Source: an uncultured Leucothrix sp.
Lineage (GTDB): Bacteria > Pseudomonadota > Gammaproteobacteria > Thiotrichales > Thiotrichaceae
DNA: 5,442 nt
Direction of reading: 5' to 3'
Assembly (NCBI GenBank): GCA_938004025.1
Contig: CALKXC010000343.1
Location: 1 to 5,442 of the forward strand
Position numbers and translations under genes: made by a program. Each line of letters opens with the position of its first letter. Positions within the stretch are counted from its first letter, which is position 1. The notes beneath the pieces were generated by a model, which saw nothing but the letters and a program-made list of their open reading frames with translations, searched no databases and was not told the origin of the DNA. This document shows, piece by piece, positions 5,308 to 5,442 of the stretch.

Positions 5308-5442
5308 ATGAAAACAGGAAAAGCATTGGTCTTAGATTTTGGTGGTGTGATTTCACGTACCCTGTTTGAAACGCATGATTTAACCGAAAAAGCGTTGGGG
5401 CTTCCTGCTGGTAGTTTGCAATGGCAAGGACCGTTTAACACT
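5308..5442 (+). CDS. HAD-superfamily hydrolase, N-terminal fragment (cut by window edge)
   Basis: Only the first 45 codons are present. They open with a beta strand and HAD motif I, KALVLDFGGVIS (5-16), where D10 is the expected catalytic nucleophile. They continue with a cap-like stretch containing EKALGLPAGSLQWQGPF (27-43). The usual motif I is DxDx(T/V); here the second position is Gly (G12). That is also seen in YihX-like phosphatases and related HAD proteins, so it does not by itself rule out activity. The start ATG at 5308 lies 14 nt after the iclR stop, with no terminator between, so the two genes are probably co-transcribed. The ribosome site is weak (GAG about 10 nt upstream). It could be a phosphatase, a dehalogenase-like enzyme or a phosphonatase-type hydrolase; motifs II-IV lie outside the window and the substrate is unknown. 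The opening does not look like PhnX. Confidence 0.8.
   Translation, partial: MKTGKALVLDFGGVISRTLFETHDLTEKALGLPAGSLQWQGPFNT

Noticed and set aside
5308..5442. HAD fragment as phosphonoacetaldehyde hydrolase (PhnX)
   Set aside because: PhnX opens with a DWAGT-type motif I as I recall it, not DFGGV, so the neighbouring phospho-lyase-like enzyme alone is not enough to assign a phosphonate pathway.

Overview
The window is protein-coding almost end to end. It holds one transporter-centred gene cluster arranged as two divergent transcription units around a 137-bp control region (4380-4516). Moderate base composition, Gram-negative-type Shine-Dalgarno sites, a Sec-exported periplasmic binding protein and an IclR-type regulator point to a proteobacterium. 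A marine-type gammaproteobacterium is my guess from the general look of the proteins, with low confidence. I see no RNA genes, insertion sequences, CRISPR arrays or attachment sites.

Leftward unit (minus strand, read right to left): tctC (periplasmic solute receptor), then tctB and tctA (small and large membrane subunits), then a PLP-dependent class III aminotransferase-fold enzyme that runs off the left edge. tctC, tctB and tctA together form a complete tripartite tricarboxylate transporter (TTT). tctB, tctA and the enzyme gene are tightly packed: gaps of 8 and 4 nt, with ribosome sites built into the preceding stop codon or last codons. tctC is set apart from tctB by 90 bp. That gap carries a terminator-like hairpin and a second hairpin that includes the tctB start codon, which would favour receptor over membrane subunits.

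Rightward unit (plus strand): a full-length IclR-family regulator, then after 14 nt the first 45 codons of a HAD-superfamily hydrolase that runs off the right edge.

Working model (inference): the IclR protein senses the imported compound or a derivative and controls the divergent promoters. TctCBA imports a small, probably carboxylated, solute. The PLP enzyme and the HAD hydrolase act on it or on a downstream intermediate. The PLP enzyme resembles the ETNPPL/AGXT2L phospho-lyase branch (ethanolamine-phosphate and phosphohydroxylysine phospho-lyases, and the related PbfA ammonia-lyase) more than ordinary transaminases. It has Lys where transaminases usually have the substrate-carboxylate-binding Arg. 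A TTT importer linked to a phospho-lyase-like enzyme and a HAD protein is the most unusual feature here. The substrate cannot be named from the sequence.
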